Source: DASPLH01 sp035627675 (GTDB lineage Bacteria; Acidobacteriota; Terriglobia; Terriglobales; Acidobacteriaceae). From it: a stretch of 38,396 nt of DNA. The position numbers were made by a program, and so were the translations under genes. The notes beneath the pieces were generated by a model, which was not told the DNA's origin, did no database searches, and saw only the letters and a program-made list of their open reading frames with translations. This document shows, in pieces, positions 7,328-15,521 of the stretch (position 1 is its first letter; every line of letters begins with the position of its first letter). Where the stretch lies: contig DASPLH010000119.1 in assembly GCA_035627675.1 (NCBI GenBank), forward strand, positions 1-38,396, given 5' to 3'.

Positions 7328-7597
7328 TCAGAGGCGACCGAGCTTCAATTCCGATATGAGTTGCCGCGCGGCAGCCTTGTCGCTGGGCCGGACCTTGCGC
7401 CAGTCCACATCCTCGATCGCGCCGATCAGGGCAGTAGCAGCGTTCAGGTTTGCGCGTTCGGGATAGGCCTGCACCCATCGCACCATAACCTCTTCCCACC
7501 CGAGTTCCACGATCTGCTCAAGCGAGTGAATGCCGATGGTGGCGAATTCCGCGGCGCACACCGGCCCAAGGTTCCGCGCTTTTTCGATGGGAGTCAC
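7328..7597 (-). CDS. Stand-alone TfoX C-terminal domain protein
   Basis: An 89-residue protein, MTPIEKARNLGPVCAAEFATIGIHSLEQIVELGWEE..., followed by PERANLNAATALIGAIEDVDWR. This is the TfoX_C domain, a helix-hairpin-helix-like module that forms the C-terminal half of the competence regulator TfoX/Sxy. No N-terminal TfoX domain is encoded next to it, so it is a single-domain member. The function of such free-standing members is not established; a nucleic-acid-binding role is only a guess from the fold. Confidence 0.82.
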   Translation of the reverse strand: MTPIEKARNLGPVCAAEFATIGIHSLEQIVELGWEEVMVRWVQAYPERANLNAATALIGAIEDVDWRKVRPSDKAAARQLISELKLGRL

Positions 7598-7622
7598 GCG
7601 AGGATTCTAAACACAAACGAGA

Positions 7623-7646
7623 GAGGCAGGCCCGAAGGCCTGCCTC
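7623..7646 (-). terminator. Terminator of the aldehyde dehydrogenase gene
   Basis: A 10-bp perfect stem (GAGGCAGGCC/GGCCTGCCTC) with a CGAA loop lies 28 bp past the stop. On the minus strand it is followed by TCTCGTTTGTGTTT, an interrupted T-rich tract. Confidence 0.75.
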
Positions 7647-7674
7647 GATTGTGCGGAGAACACTCGAGCAGCGA

Positions 7675-9177
7675 TCACCCGATGCGGGCGCACACTGCCT
7701 TGGTCTCCGTATAGAGTTCCAGGGCCTCGTGACCCATCTCGCGTCCCCAGCCGCTCTGCTTGTATCCGCCGAACGGCAGGGCCGCGTCGAAGATGTTGTA
7801 GCAGTTGATCCACACGGTTCCGGCGCGCAACTCGCTCGCCACCGCGTGCGCCTTGCTGATATCGCGGGTCCAGATGCCGGCGGCGAGTCCGTACACCGTA
7901 TCGTTCGCGTGCGTCATCAGTTCCGAAGGATCCTTGAACGGGATTGCCGCGACCACCGGCCCGAAGATCTCTTCCTGCACGCAGGTCATCGTGTGCTTCG
8001 TATCCACCAGCACCGTCGGCTCGACGAAGTATCCCTTGTCGCCGAGCTTCTTGCCGCCGGTAAGCGCCTTGGCGCCCTCTTTGAAGCCGGCGTCGATGTA
8101 GCCCGTAACGCGCTTCAACTGTTCCTCGGAAACCAGCGGCCCGAGCTGCGTGTCGGAGTTGAGTCCCGGGCCGACCTTGATTTTCTTGGCCTCGCTGGCG
8201 ACACCCTCGACGACCTTGTCGTAGATCGACTGCTCCACGTACAGGCGCGAACCCGCACAGCAGCACTGTCCGTGGTTGAAGAAGATGGCGCTGGCCGCGC
8301 CGGGGATCGCGATGTCCAGATCGGCATCCTTCAATACAACGTTCGGCGACTTTCCGCCGAGTTCGAGCGTGACCTTCTTGAGGTTGCCGGTCGCGGCCTG
8401 CGCGATGAGCTTGCCAACCTCGGTCGATCCCGTGAAGGCGATCTTGTCCACGTCGGGATGCGCCGATAGCGCGGCTCCGGCGGTTTCGCCATAGCCCGGA
8501 ACGATGTTCACCACGCCCTCGGGGAAGCCGGCTTCCATGATCAGCTCGCCCAGCCGCAGCGCGGAGAGCGGCGTCTGCTCCGCCGGCTTTAGCACGACCG
8601 TGCAGCCGGTCGCCAGCGCCGGCCCAAGCTTCCATGCCGCCATCAGCAGCGGGAAGTTCCACGGGATGATCTGCCCTACAACGCCGATAGGCTCGCGGAC
8701 GGTGTACGCGTGGTAGCGCGCGCCGGGCGTGTACGGAACCGAGAGCGGGATCGTGTTGCCCTCGATCTTGGTGGCCCAACCGGCCATGTAGCGGAAGAGG
8801 TCGGCGGCGAGCGGCACATCGGCGGCCCGCGCCACGGTCAGCGGCTTGCCGTTGTCGAGCGTCTCCAACTCGGCGAACTCTTCGAGATGCTGCTCGATCA
8901 GGTCGGCGAGCTTCCACATCAGGCGTCCGCGCTGCGACGGAGTCATGCGGCGCCAGGGTCCTTTTTCGAAGGCGGCGCGAGCGGCTTTCACCGCCAGGTC
9001 GATGTCGGCCTTGTCACCCTCGGCGACCTGCGCGAGAACTTCGCCGGTTGCGGGGTTGTAGGTCGGGAAGGTCTTGCCCGAGACGGCTTCGACCCACTTG
9101 CCATTGATCAGCATCTTGCGGCGCTGCGCGACAAACTCGGCGACGTTGCGGTCCAACTGCATTGCGGCGGTACTCAT
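7675..9177 (-). CDS. NAD(P)-dependent aldehyde dehydrogenase
   Basis: A 500-residue member of the ALDH superfamily, which oxidises aldehydes to carboxylic acids in the cytoplasm. The catalytic apparatus is complete: Asn174 (PWNFP), Lys197 (LKPAE), the GSTEVG dinucleotide-binding turn at about 250, Glu272 (LELGGKSPN) and the catalytic Cys306 in GQCCCAGSR. The overall pattern is closest to the ALDH1/2-type class, but the substrate cannot be read from sequence. ATG 9177 follows a GAGGAG ribosome-binding site (9185-9190); the longer frame reading to 9264 is rejected. The gene is monocistronic with its own terminator. Confidence 0.94.
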   Translation of the reverse strand: MSTAAMQLDRNVAEFVAQRRKMLINGKWVEAVSGKTFPTYNPATGEVLAQVAEGDKADIDLAVKAARAAFEKGPWRRMTPSQRGRLMWKLADLIEQHLEEFAELETLDNGKPLTVARAADVPLAADLFRYMAGWATKIEGNTIPLSVPYTPGARYHAYTVREPIGVVGQIIPWNFPLLMAAWKLGPALATGCTVVLKPAEQTPLSALRLGELIMEAGFPEGVVNIVPGYGETAGAALSAHPDVDKIAFTGSTEVGKLIAQAATGNLKKVTLELGGKSPNVVLKDADLDIAIPGAASAIFFNHGQCCCAGSRLYVEQSIYDKVVEGVASEAKKIKVGPGLNSDTQLGPLVSEEQLKRVTGYIDAGFKEGAKALTGGKKLGDKGYFVEPTVLVDTKHTMTCVQEEIFGPVVAAIPFKDPSELMTHANDTVYGLAAGIWTRDISKAHAVASELRAGTVWINCYNIFDAALPFGGYKQSGWGREMGHEALELYTETKAVCARIG

Positions 9178-9518
9178 AGCTACTCTCCTCAGCCGTGCAG
9201 GCGGGGACACGGCGCGTTCGGATGTGTGATTTACGACATGAACAAAGCAGGAGAGAGGCCCCACGCCACTCTCCGAAGAGCGGCGGAAGTTGTATCACAA
9301 GGGTTGGCTGAAGTGGAAGGGCGGGGAGAGTGTGAAGTGAGAAGGGTGAAGCGAAGTCTGGAGGGTGAAGTGTGAAGCGAGTTGCTGCATAGCTAGACGA
9401 ATACGGCCCGTGAATGTCTTTCGAACCGTCCGAGCGGAGCGAGGCCGGGCTTGTATTTAGCCCAGGCCGGGGTCCCCAGGCGAAGCGCCCGAGGCCTGTT
9501 CCGTCTAAAGAAAGAAAA
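9178..9518. other. Gene-free region upstream of the aldehyde dehydrogenase
   Basis: With the terminator and tail at 9519-9576, this makes a 399-bp gap. It holds purine-rich GAAG-type repeats (9311-9378), one arm of a 14-bp inverted repeat (9363-9376 against 9543-9556), and a REP-like element at 9426-9463. The aldehyde dehydrogenase promoter must lie near its left end, but I see no convincing consensus. Confidence 0.5.
9426..9463. repeat. REP-like interspersed repeat, family B copy 1
   Basis: CCGTCCGAGCGGAGCGAGGC followed by CGGGCTTG, a variable tetranucleotide and TAGCCCAG. It matches the element at 25492-25530 with one base difference up to the variable part. GGGCTT/AGCCC can pair as a short stem. 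Neither RAYT in the window is directly flanked by this family on both sides. Confidence 0.7.
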
Positions 9519-9539
9519 AGGGGCGGCAACGCCGCCCCT
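9519..9539 (-). terminator. Strong Rho-independent terminator of the permease gene
   Basis: A GC-rich stem (AGGGGCGGC/GCCGCCCCT) with a 3-nt loop. On the minus strand it is followed by TTTTCTTTCTTT, a classic intrinsic terminator. It lies 37 bp beyond the stop of the gene at 9577. Confidence 0.88.
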
Positions 9540-9576
9540 CAGTTCACACTTCACCCTTCAAAACTTCGCACTTTCC

Positions 9577-10695
9577 TTACTCGTACGCCAAAGCGTCGAT
9601 CGGGTCCTTCTGTGCGGCCTTCAGCGCCGGGTACACGGCTCCAAGCAGTGCGCCCACGATGGCGATCATGGCGGCTTTGAAGATCCAGTAGCCGGTCATC
9701 ATCACCCGCATCAGCGGGAACTTCTGAAGGATGCCTTCGCGGGCCAGCATGCTGAACAGAATGCCGACGACGATGCCGGCTATGGCCAGCACCAGCGTCT
9801 CGCGAAGGATGACGTTGACGATATAAAACTTGCTGGCGCCCAGCGACTTCAGGATGCCGATCTCGCGCGTGCGCTCCATGACCGCCGTGTACATCGACTG
9901 GAAGATCACGATGAAGCCGATGATGATCGCCACTCCGATCACGATGTTGATGAACGTGCCGAAGCCCGGCATGTTCTCCACGGTCATCAGCGACAGATAC
10001 TCGGCCAGCGAGCGGACGGAGTACTTCTCCATGCCGGGGATCTGCCTGACGGACGTGACCACCGCGTCGGCATTGCCCGGGTTGTCGAGCTTCACGTAGA
10101 ACATGCTGGCCTTGCCCTGTCCGCCGATCAGTTCCTGGAGTGTGTTGATCGGCAGGAATTTGCGCGCGCCCTTGCCGTGCTCCACGATTCCGGCGACGCG
10201 GAAGGTGTGGTTCAGCAGCTCGACCCGGTCGTTGACCTTGATGTTCTTCTGCGAGGCGAAGTAGTCGTCTACGAGGATGTCGTCGGGTCCCTGGAACGGG
10301 CCACCCGCAAGGAACCGGAACGGGTTGCCGATGGCGTTGAAGTTGTTCGGGGAATTCGGATCGAGATCGACGCCGTAGATGATCTCGACGTTTCCGGCCG
10401 TGTTCAACTGCATGACGACCGGCGCAACGGCCGTGACGTGCTCCAGCTTGCGGAGGCGGTCGGCCACCTTGATGGAGACCGGGGCCCCGGTGATTCCGCT
10501 GATGAACGACGAACCCGGCGGCGAGACCATCACGTCCGCGCCAATGCCCTTCTGCCGCTCAGCCGAGTCGTTCATGATGCCGATCGACAGACCCACGATC
10601 AGCAGGATCAGCGTGACCTCTACCGCGATTGCAACAATGCTGATCGCCGACCGCAGTGGCCGGTGCACCAGGTTGGAAAAAACCATCTTGTTCAT
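9577..10695 (-). CDS. MacB/FtsX-type ABC transporter permease
   Basis: A 372-residue inner-membrane permease of the FtsX/MacB/LolCE class. A first transmembrane helix lies at about residues 15-40 (SAISIVAIAVEVTLILLIVG). A roughly 200-residue periplasmic MacB_PCD-like domain follows. Three C-terminal helices (FINIVIGVAIIIGFIVIFQS, then the REIGILKSLGASKFYIV coupling segment, then helices near the end) form the FtsX domain. No ATP-binding subunit is encoded next to it, so the ATPase must come from elsewhere or lie beyond this locus. It starts 45 bp downstream of the lipoprotein gene at 10741 and both probably form one transcript. Envelope substrate export or lipoprotein handling is plausible but unproven. 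Confidence 0.88.
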   Translation of the reverse strand: MNKMVFSNLVHRPLRSAISIVAIAVEVTLILLIVGLSIGIMNDSAERQKGIGADVMVSPPGSSFISGITGAPVSIKVADRLRKLEHVTAVAPVVMQLNTAGNVEIIYGVDLDPNSPNNFNAIGNPFRFLAGGPFQGPDDILVDDYFASQKNIKVNDRVELLNHTFRVAGIVEHGKGARKFLPINTLQELIGGQGKASMFYVKLDNPGNADAVVTSVRQIPGMEKYSVRSLAEYLSLMTVENMPGFGTFINIVIGVAIIIGFIVIFQSMYTAVMERTREIGILKSLGASKFYIVNVILRETLVLAIAGIVVGILFSMLAREGILQKFPLMRVMMTGYWIFKAAMIAIVGALLGAVYPALKAAQKDPIDALAYE

Positions 10696-10740
10696 CGGTT
10701 CGAGGATACCAGCTTCGAGCCGCGGGTTCGAAGCCGCCGG

Positions 10741-11655
10741 CTACTTCCCGGATGCCGCCTCGGAGCCTGGCCCGTTCAGCACCCTGAGCTCCGCCCCGGC
10801 CGGTTGCGTCAGTTCAAACTGCTCGGGCTTGAGCGGCGTGTTGAGCTTGAGCGATACCATCTCGAGGCGGATGGTGTACTCCTCCTGCGGACGCTGGATG
10901 ATGATGTCCTTGGGGAACATCAGGCCGCCGAAGTCCCGCCGCTCGCCGTAGTAAGCATCGGTGGCGACGTTCCCGGTGCGGTCGTAGATCACCTGCCGGT
11001 AGGGGAGCAGGTTTACGCGATCGAAGTAGATCTTGCGGGAGAGGAACCAGTCGCCCTTCGTGTCCCGCCGGATGACGTCGAGGATATAGTTGGCCTGGTC
11101 GGTTTCCTTGTTCGTTTTCGGGTCGGTCACGACCTGGGTCGCGCCTTCGACCACCGCCACTTCGCTCTCGGGATCGATTTCGCGCAACAGCAGCGCGTCA
11201 TAGATCACTTGCGGGCGCAGGTTTTCGAGCGGGTTGGACGAAACCTTCGTGACCTCATTCCTGCCGACGATGAACCGGTTCCTCGGGGGAATCCACAGCT
11301 TGAACTCCTGCCCGTTGCTCACCATGTCGAACGCGCGGTTCCGAACAATCGGGAAGAGCCCGATCATGCGCAGCATGGCCGGCTTCTCGGCCAGGATGTA
11401 GCCGCGGATCTCCTGGTACTCCGTGACCTTGCCTTTTTTTTGTCCGCCGATCTCGGTGCCGATGTCCACGGTTGCGTTCATCGTCCGGATGCGCGCAGCT
11501 TCGGTGTTGATGTAGTCGATGAGTTGCTGCTGGGTGGCCGTGATGAGGGTCGCCGTCGAGAGCCGGGACTCCACTCTGCGGGAGCGGAACAGGCACCCGG
11601 TCGAGCCCAGCATCATGAGACAGAGCAGCGCGATCAGGAATCGAGTGCGGATCAT
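10741..11655 (-). CDS. Outer-membrane lipoprotein, probable LolA/LolB-like (DUF4292-type) fold
   Basis: A 304-residue lipoprotein. The signal peptide ends in the lipobox LGSTGC (Cys21), so it is lipid-anchored. The body has alternating beta-rich segments (RGYILAEKPAMLRMIGL, NGQEFKLWIPPRNRFIVG, KIYFDRVNLLPYRQVIYD) resembling the LolA/LolB half-barrel as used in DUF4292 proteins; this is a fold-level guess. ATG 11655 is chosen because it starts the signal peptide. It lies downstream of mltG and upstream of an FtsX-type permease on the same strand, which suggests an envelope lipoprotein-trafficking or export role. Confidence 0.7.
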   Translation of the reverse strand: MIRTRFLIALLCLMMLGSTGCLFRSRRVESRLSTATLITATQQQLIDYINTEAARIRTMNATVDIGTEIGGQKKGKVTEYQEIRGYILAEKPAMLRMIGLFPIVRNRAFDMVSNGQEFKLWIPPRNRFIVGRNEVTKVSSNPLENLRPQVIYDALLLREIDPESEVAVVEGATQVVTDPKTNKETDQANYILDVIRRDTKGDWFLSRKIYFDRVNLLPYRQVIYDRTGNVATDAYYGERRDFGGLMFPKDIIIQRPQEEYTIRLEMVSLKLNTPLKPEQFELTQPAGAELRVLNGPGSEAASGK

Positions 11656-11780
11656 GCAGGAGGACCAGTTAGATGACCATACCGAGTATAGCGATTGAAC
11701 CGTCGGCAACCGAAGCCGCGGGACTCTCAATCCGGCTCCGGTTGATGATTTGACCACTCGGCGAGGCAAACGTGAGCCCA

Positions 11781-12773
11781 TCATTGGGCTCCGGCGACAG
11801 CTCTGCGGTAGGCGAGCACGTTGCGCTCGTGTTCGCCGTAGGTTGCACTGAAACGATGACGGCCGCTGCCGTCTCCAACGGCAACGAAGTAGAGGAAATT
11901 CGTCTGCGCCGGGTTCATCACGGCCGCGAGCGACGCGCGCCCGGGGTTCGCGATCGGGCCCGGCGGAAGCCCGGCGTGCCGGTAGGTGTTGTACGGCGAC
12001 TCGGCCTGGAGATCGCTCACGTAGATCGTTCCCCGGTATCGCCCCTCGAGCAGCGCGGCATACACAACGGTCGGGTCCGCGGCCAGTCCCATGCCTCGCG
12101 CCAGGCGGTTGTAGTAAACGCTCGCGACCTCCGGACGCTCCTCCGGAGACGCCGTCTCCTTCTCCACGATGGAGGCCAGTGTCACGAGCCGATGCACGTC
12201 GCCGGAGATGCCCAGCGTCTTCGCCTCTCGCTCAAAGCGTCGCACCATGGCCGTAACGATGTCGCGCATGTTCTGCGTGCGGGTGAAGTGGTAGGTGTCC
12301 GGGAACAGGTATCCCTCGAGAGATTGCGCCTGCGGAGCCCACTGCTGGACCAGCGTCATCTCCGTGCGCGCCACCTTCAGGAAATCCTCTGCGCTGCCAA
12401 GGCCGGCTTCTTCGACGGCCTTGGCAATATCGAACATGTTGAAGCCTTCCGGCACGACGACCGTTCGCGCGTAAACGTCTCCGCGGGCGAGGCGATCGAA
12501 GACCTCGAGGGCGGTGGCTTCGCGGTCAAACTTGTACTCCCCGGCTTTCAACTTTCGTCCCGGCTGGAGGAACCGCAGGGCAAGAAACGCCTGGGCGTTG
12601 CGGATGACGCCTCGGGACTTCAAATCGTCTGCAATGCGGCCGGTCGAGGAGCCAGGGGGGAACAGCAGGATTTCGGTCTGTTGCGGCTTGACCGGCAGCA
12701 GCAGCGCCCAGCCAAGGAATGCGGCGGCGGCAACAACGAATAGAATGACGAGTCGGACCAGAGCACGAAACAT
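11781..12773 (-). CDS. mltG: Endolytic transglycosylase MltG (YceG family)
   Basis: A membrane-anchored lytic transglycosylase that cleaves nascent peptidoglycan strands and sets glycan chain length. It has 330 residues. An N-terminal transmembrane helix (about 5-25) is followed by a LysM-like region and the catalytic domain. ASIVEKETA holds the catalytic glutamate (Glu204 in my count), with SPYNTYRHAGLPPGPIANPG near the C-terminus, both diagnostic. ATG 12773. In many bacteria mltG is close to ruvX/yqgF; here ruvX lies upstream on the same strand, with one oppositely oriented small gene between them. Confidence 0.96.
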   Translation of the reverse strand: MFRALVRLVILFVVAAAAFLGWALLLPVKPQQTEILLFPPGSSTGRIADDLKSRGVIRNAQAFLALRFLQPGRKLKAGEYKFDREATALEVFDRLARGDVYARTVVVPEGFNMFDIAKAVEEAGLGSAEDFLKVARTEMTLVQQWAPQAQSLEGYLFPDTYHFTRTQNMRDIVTAMVRRFEREAKTLGISGDVHRLVTLASIVEKETASPEERPEVASVYYNRLARGMGLAADPTVVYAALLEGRYRGTIYVSDLQAESPYNTYRHAGLPPGPIANPGRASLAAVMNPAQTNFLYFVAVGDGSGRHRFSATYGEHERNVLAYRRAVAGAQ

Positions 12774-12959
12774 TGCTGGACAGTTTAGAACAGTGCTGCG
12801 GAAGGTATGGCCCGCCGAACAGCCGGACTCTTCTTCCGAACCGTCTGTTTAGATGACCGCGAGTGTCTCGACGACGGCCGTCCGGGCCGCCGCAGGGACC
12901 AAAGATACGGAACGGCATCCAAGAAACCAGCTTCGCCGTTCTCCTTCGCACACGAAACG

Positions 12960-13517
12960 ATGCATATCCGTTTGGTACTTGCCCTGCTTCTGCTTCTCTC
13001 GACCGCGGCTTCGGCGGCCGATAACCAACGGTGGCGTCCCGGCACCTTCCGCGGACTCACGGTTGGAAAGTCGAATTTCACCGAGGCCCAGCGCGTTCTC
13101 GGTCCCGCCGAAGGCGAGCCCAAACCCTCGTCCGACACCGCCGCCGTTGTTTACACCTACGCGAACAAGAGCGAGCTGGGAGGCGACATCGAGGTGACGG
13201 TTCGGAAGAGCGATAAGGTCGTCACCCAGATCGCGGAACGCCTGAGCGTAGCCCTGCCTCGCACGCCGGCCTACAAGCGGTTCGGCACCGACTACCGCTT
13301 CGCGCACTATTCCCGCGCCGATTGCGCCGCGCCGAAAGGCGGTGTCGCTCCGGTTTACCGTGACAAGAACGGCCACATCGAGACCATCGAGTATCCGTCC
13401 AAGGGGATCGTCCTGAGCCTCGATCAGCTGGGGTATGACATTGCCAGCGTGCTGTACGTGGACAAAGCGCCGGGACTGCGTAGCCCGCCACCGTGTGTGA
13501 AGAGAACGAAAAGATGA
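12960..13517 (+). CDS. Secreted protein of unknown function
   Basis: A 185-residue protein from ATG 12960. It has a clear signal peptide (MHIRLVLALLLLLSTAASA) and then a mature domain beginning ADNQRWRPGTFRGLTVGKS. The GTFRGLTVGKSNFTEAQRVLG segment resembles small periplasmic BLIP-like/SmpA-type modules in which a short motif introduces a scaffold, but I cannot assign a family. A longer reading from 12807 adds no signal-like sequence and is rejected. Its stop codon comes from the first unit of a heptamer repeat, and it converges on ruvX across the palindrome at 13516-13706. Confidence 0.7.
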   Translation: MHIRLVLALLLLLSTAASAADNQRWRPGTFRGLTVGKSNFTEAQRVLGPAEGEPKPSSDTAAVVYTYANKSELGGDIEVTVRKSDKVVTQIAERLSVALPRTPAYKRFGTDYRFAHYSRADCAAPKGGVAPVYRDKNGHIETIEYPSKGIVLSLDQLGYDIASVLYVDKAPGLRSPPPCVKRTKR

Positions 13518-13706
13518 GCTACTAAGCTGCTGAGCTACTGAGCTGCTGAGACAGGGGACGTAAGATTCGGTGCCCCACGTCCGCCCTCGGTTGTCGAACG
13601 TGGGAGATGGGTTCACCCACATTTGCTCGCTTCGCGATCAGATGTGGGGCACCAGCTTAGCGACTTAGCAGCTCAGTAGCTCAGCAGCTCAGAAGCTCAG
13701 AAGCTC
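13516..13706. repeat. Nested palindrome between convergent genes, heptamer-repeat arms
   Basis: The outer arms are built of GCTACTGA/GCTGCTGA-type heptamers; 13525-13547 and 13667-13689 are perfect 23-bp inverted repeats. Inside, GGTGCCCCAC (13569-13578) pairs with 13644-13653. Two smaller hairpins, CCCACGT/ACGTGGG (13574-13580 with 13598-13604) and CCCACAT/ATGTGGG (13616-13622 with 13642-13648), compete with that pairing. The arms supply the stop codons of both neighbouring genes. It could act as a bidirectional terminator or be a miniature mobile element. Confidence 0.85.
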
Positions 13707-14113
13707 TCCCGCGATTTCTTCGCTTCCATGAAGTTCTGAAGGATGAGCACGGCGGCGAGCTGATCCACGACTGCGGCGCGCTTTCGGATGGACATTTCCG
13801 ACTCGCGCAGGACCCGGTTGGCCTCGACCGAGGTCAGGCGCTCATCCCACAGATGGACGGGCAGCTCGAAGTGTTCGCGCACCATTTCCGCAAATTCGCG
13901 GGCTTTTCCGGACTGGCGGCCTTCGTCTCCGCTCATGCGCAGCGGCAAGCCGATCACCAGTTCGCGGACGTTGTAGCGCCGGATTACGTCTTCGAGGGCG
14001 GCCAGGTCCGTGCGCTTGTTCTTGCGGCGGATGGTGTCGATGCCCTGGGCGGTGATGCCGAGGGGGTCCGTCACCGCGAGTCCGATGGTCTTAGAACCAA
14101 CGTCAAGGGCCAT
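13697..14113 (-). CDS. ruvX: RuvX/YqgF-family RNase H-fold nuclease (putative pre-16S rRNA nuclease)
   Basis: 138 residues from ATG 14113, the usual family length. It starts MALDVGSKTIGLAVTDPLG, the RNase H-like motif I with the catalytic Asp. VRELVIGLPLRMSGDEG and LWDERLTSVEANRVL follow, then VVDQLAAVLILQNFM with the last acidic residue. The family matures the 16S rRNA 5' end in E. coli. A GTG at 14152 would add 13 residues (PHEETENQPARI) and cannot be excluded. The much longer reading to 14695 overlaps the divergent transporter and is rejected. The last residues and stop lie inside the repeat arm of the palindrome. Confidence 0.93.
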   Translation of the reverse strand: MALDVGSKTIGLAVTDPLGITAQGIDTIRRKNKRTDLAALEDVIRRYNVRELVIGLPLRMSGDEGRQSGKAREFAEMVREHFELPVHLWDERLTSVEANRVLRESEMSIRKRAAVVDQLAAVLILQNFMEAKKSRESF

Positions 14114-14219
14114 GATGCGCGCGGGCTGGTTTTCCGTTTCTTCGTGGGGCACGCGCAAAGTATAGTCCGAGCAGAGGCAACAACTTGCCTCGCCGCAGCC
14201 ACTCTCGCGTGAAAGCCTG

Positions 14220-15437
14220 ATGCGAGCGCGTGGAAGCGGCATCCAACTCAGCAGGATCGAGGCGATGGATCGAGAACGTGACAGCCAGGGGATCGTCGAG
14301 GAGCTCTCGAACTCCGTGAGCGCGGCAAACTCCGCCCCGGAACGGCTGCCGGAAGTCATCGTCCATCGCAATACGCCGGTGGAAATCGAGCGGCGTCGCA
14401 ACTCGCGCATCCAGACGTTTTCTCTCGCCACCCTGGCGGTTGGCGCCGCCTTGACGCTGATGTATTTCGCGCAACTGGTGCTGATCGTGCTGATGGTCTC
14501 GGTGCTGATCGCGTTCGTGCTTGCGCCGATCGTGGAGTTCTGCGAGCGCCGTTTCCGCATGCCCAAGTCGGTCGGCGCGGGCATCGCCGTCACATTGCTC
14601 GTGATCGTTCTGTACGGCGTCACGTGGGTTTCGTACAACCGCGCCATTGATTTCCTCCAGCAGCTTCCGAAGTATTCGGAGGAGGTGCGCGGCATCGCGA
14701 TGCGCTTCCGGCATCGCGCCGAGCAGATTCAGAAGACGACGGAAAGCGTGCTGCCCGCCACGAGGGAAGACCGGGAGGCCGTCAAGGTCAGACAGACCCC
14801 CGATTGGACGGACTGGCTTTCCCGGACGGCGGCGAACCTGACCGAGATTGTCCTGCTCGCCAGCTTCGTGCCGTTCCTCGTGTACTTCATGTTGAGCTGG
14901 CAGGAGCACGTGCGCTCGCAGACCGTGATGCTCTTCAAGTTCGAGCACCGGAACACCGCCTACGTGACGCTTGGGATGATCTCGTCGATGATCCGCGGAT
15001 TCATCGTCGGCAACGTCATCGTTGGGCTGTTTGTGAGCGTTCTGAGCACCCTCGCGTTCGGGTGGATGGGGCTCCCGTATCCCTATTTCATCGGCTTCAT
15101 CAGCGGATTTCTAACGCTGGTGCCGTACCTCGGCGTAGTCCTCGCACTCTTGCCGCCCGTGGTGTCGGGCATCGGGCAGGCTGACGCGGAAATCTTCTTC
15201 GCGATCTTCGCCGTCGTCCTCGGGCTGCACCTGTTCGCGCTCAATGTGCTTTACCCGAAGATCCTCGGCAAACGGCTTCAGCTCAATCCGCTGGCGATCA
15301 CGATCGCTTTGCTGTTCTGGGGATGGTTGTGGGGAGCGATGGGGCTGATCCTCGCCGTCCCGATCACGGCCGCCATGAAGATCGTTTTCGACCACGTTGA
15401 CGTGCTCCGGCCCTACGGAGCCTGGCTGGGGGAATAA
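14220..15437 (+). CDS. AI-2E/PerM-family membrane transporter
   Basis: A 405-residue inner-membrane protein of the AI-2E exporter (UPF0118/PerM) family. A roughly 65-residue polar N-terminus precedes paired helices (about 68-110, then 120-140). A soluble helical segment (about 145-215) and further helices follow. The family signature PYPYFIGFISGFLTLVPYLG lies near 290, and the protein ends WLWGAMGLILAVPITAAMKIVFDH. Members export autoinducer-2 or act as sodium/proton antiporters; the substrate here is unknown. ATG 14265 is an alternative start. Divergent from ruvX and followed by a hairpin terminator. Confidence 0.9.
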   Translation: MRARGSGIQLSRIEAMDRERDSQGIVEELSNSVSAANSAPERLPEVIVHRNTPVEIERRRNSRIQTFSLATLAVGAALTLMYFAQLVLIVLMVSVLIAFVLAPIVEFCERRFRMPKSVGAGIAVTLLVIVLYGVTWVSYNRAIDFLQQLPKYSEEVRGIAMRFRHRAEQIQKTTESVLPATREDREAVKVRQTPDWTDWLSRTAANLTEIVLLASFVPFLVYFMLSWQEHVRSQTVMLFKFEHRNTAYVTLGMISSMIRGFIVGNVIVGLFVSVLSTLAFGWMGLPYPYFIGFISGFLTLVPYLGVVLALLPPVVSGIGQADAEIFFAIFAVVLGLHLFALNVLYPKILGKRLQLNPLAITIALLFWGWLWGAMGLILAVPITAAMKIVFDHVDVLRPYGAWLGE

Positions 15438-15473
15438 GCCAAAGGTTTGAACTCTTGGAGGATTGAACGGCCG

Positions 15474-15505
15474 TTCCGGAGGGTTCACTCTAGAAACCTC
15501 CGGAA
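15474..15505. terminator. Hairpin between convergent transporter and small hypothetical gene
   Basis: A 9-bp stem (TTCCGGAGG/CCTCCGGAA) with a 14-nt loop lies between the plus-strand stop at 15437 and the minus-strand stop at 15522. Moderately T-rich sequence follows on the plus side (CCTTCTCTTTAG). It is probably shared by both genes. Confidence 0.6.
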
Positions 15506-15521
15506 CCTCCGGGCCTTCTCT

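Noticed and set aside
9451..11676. A 741-residue plus-strand frame across the permease and lipoprotein
   Set aside because: Covers two genes with clear families on the other strand and has shadow-type composition (His/Asp/Val/Arg).
13697..14695. A 332-residue version of RuvX
   Set aside because: The extra N-terminal 190 residues overlap the divergent AI-2E-type transporter and are not family sequence; RuvX proteins are about 138 residues.
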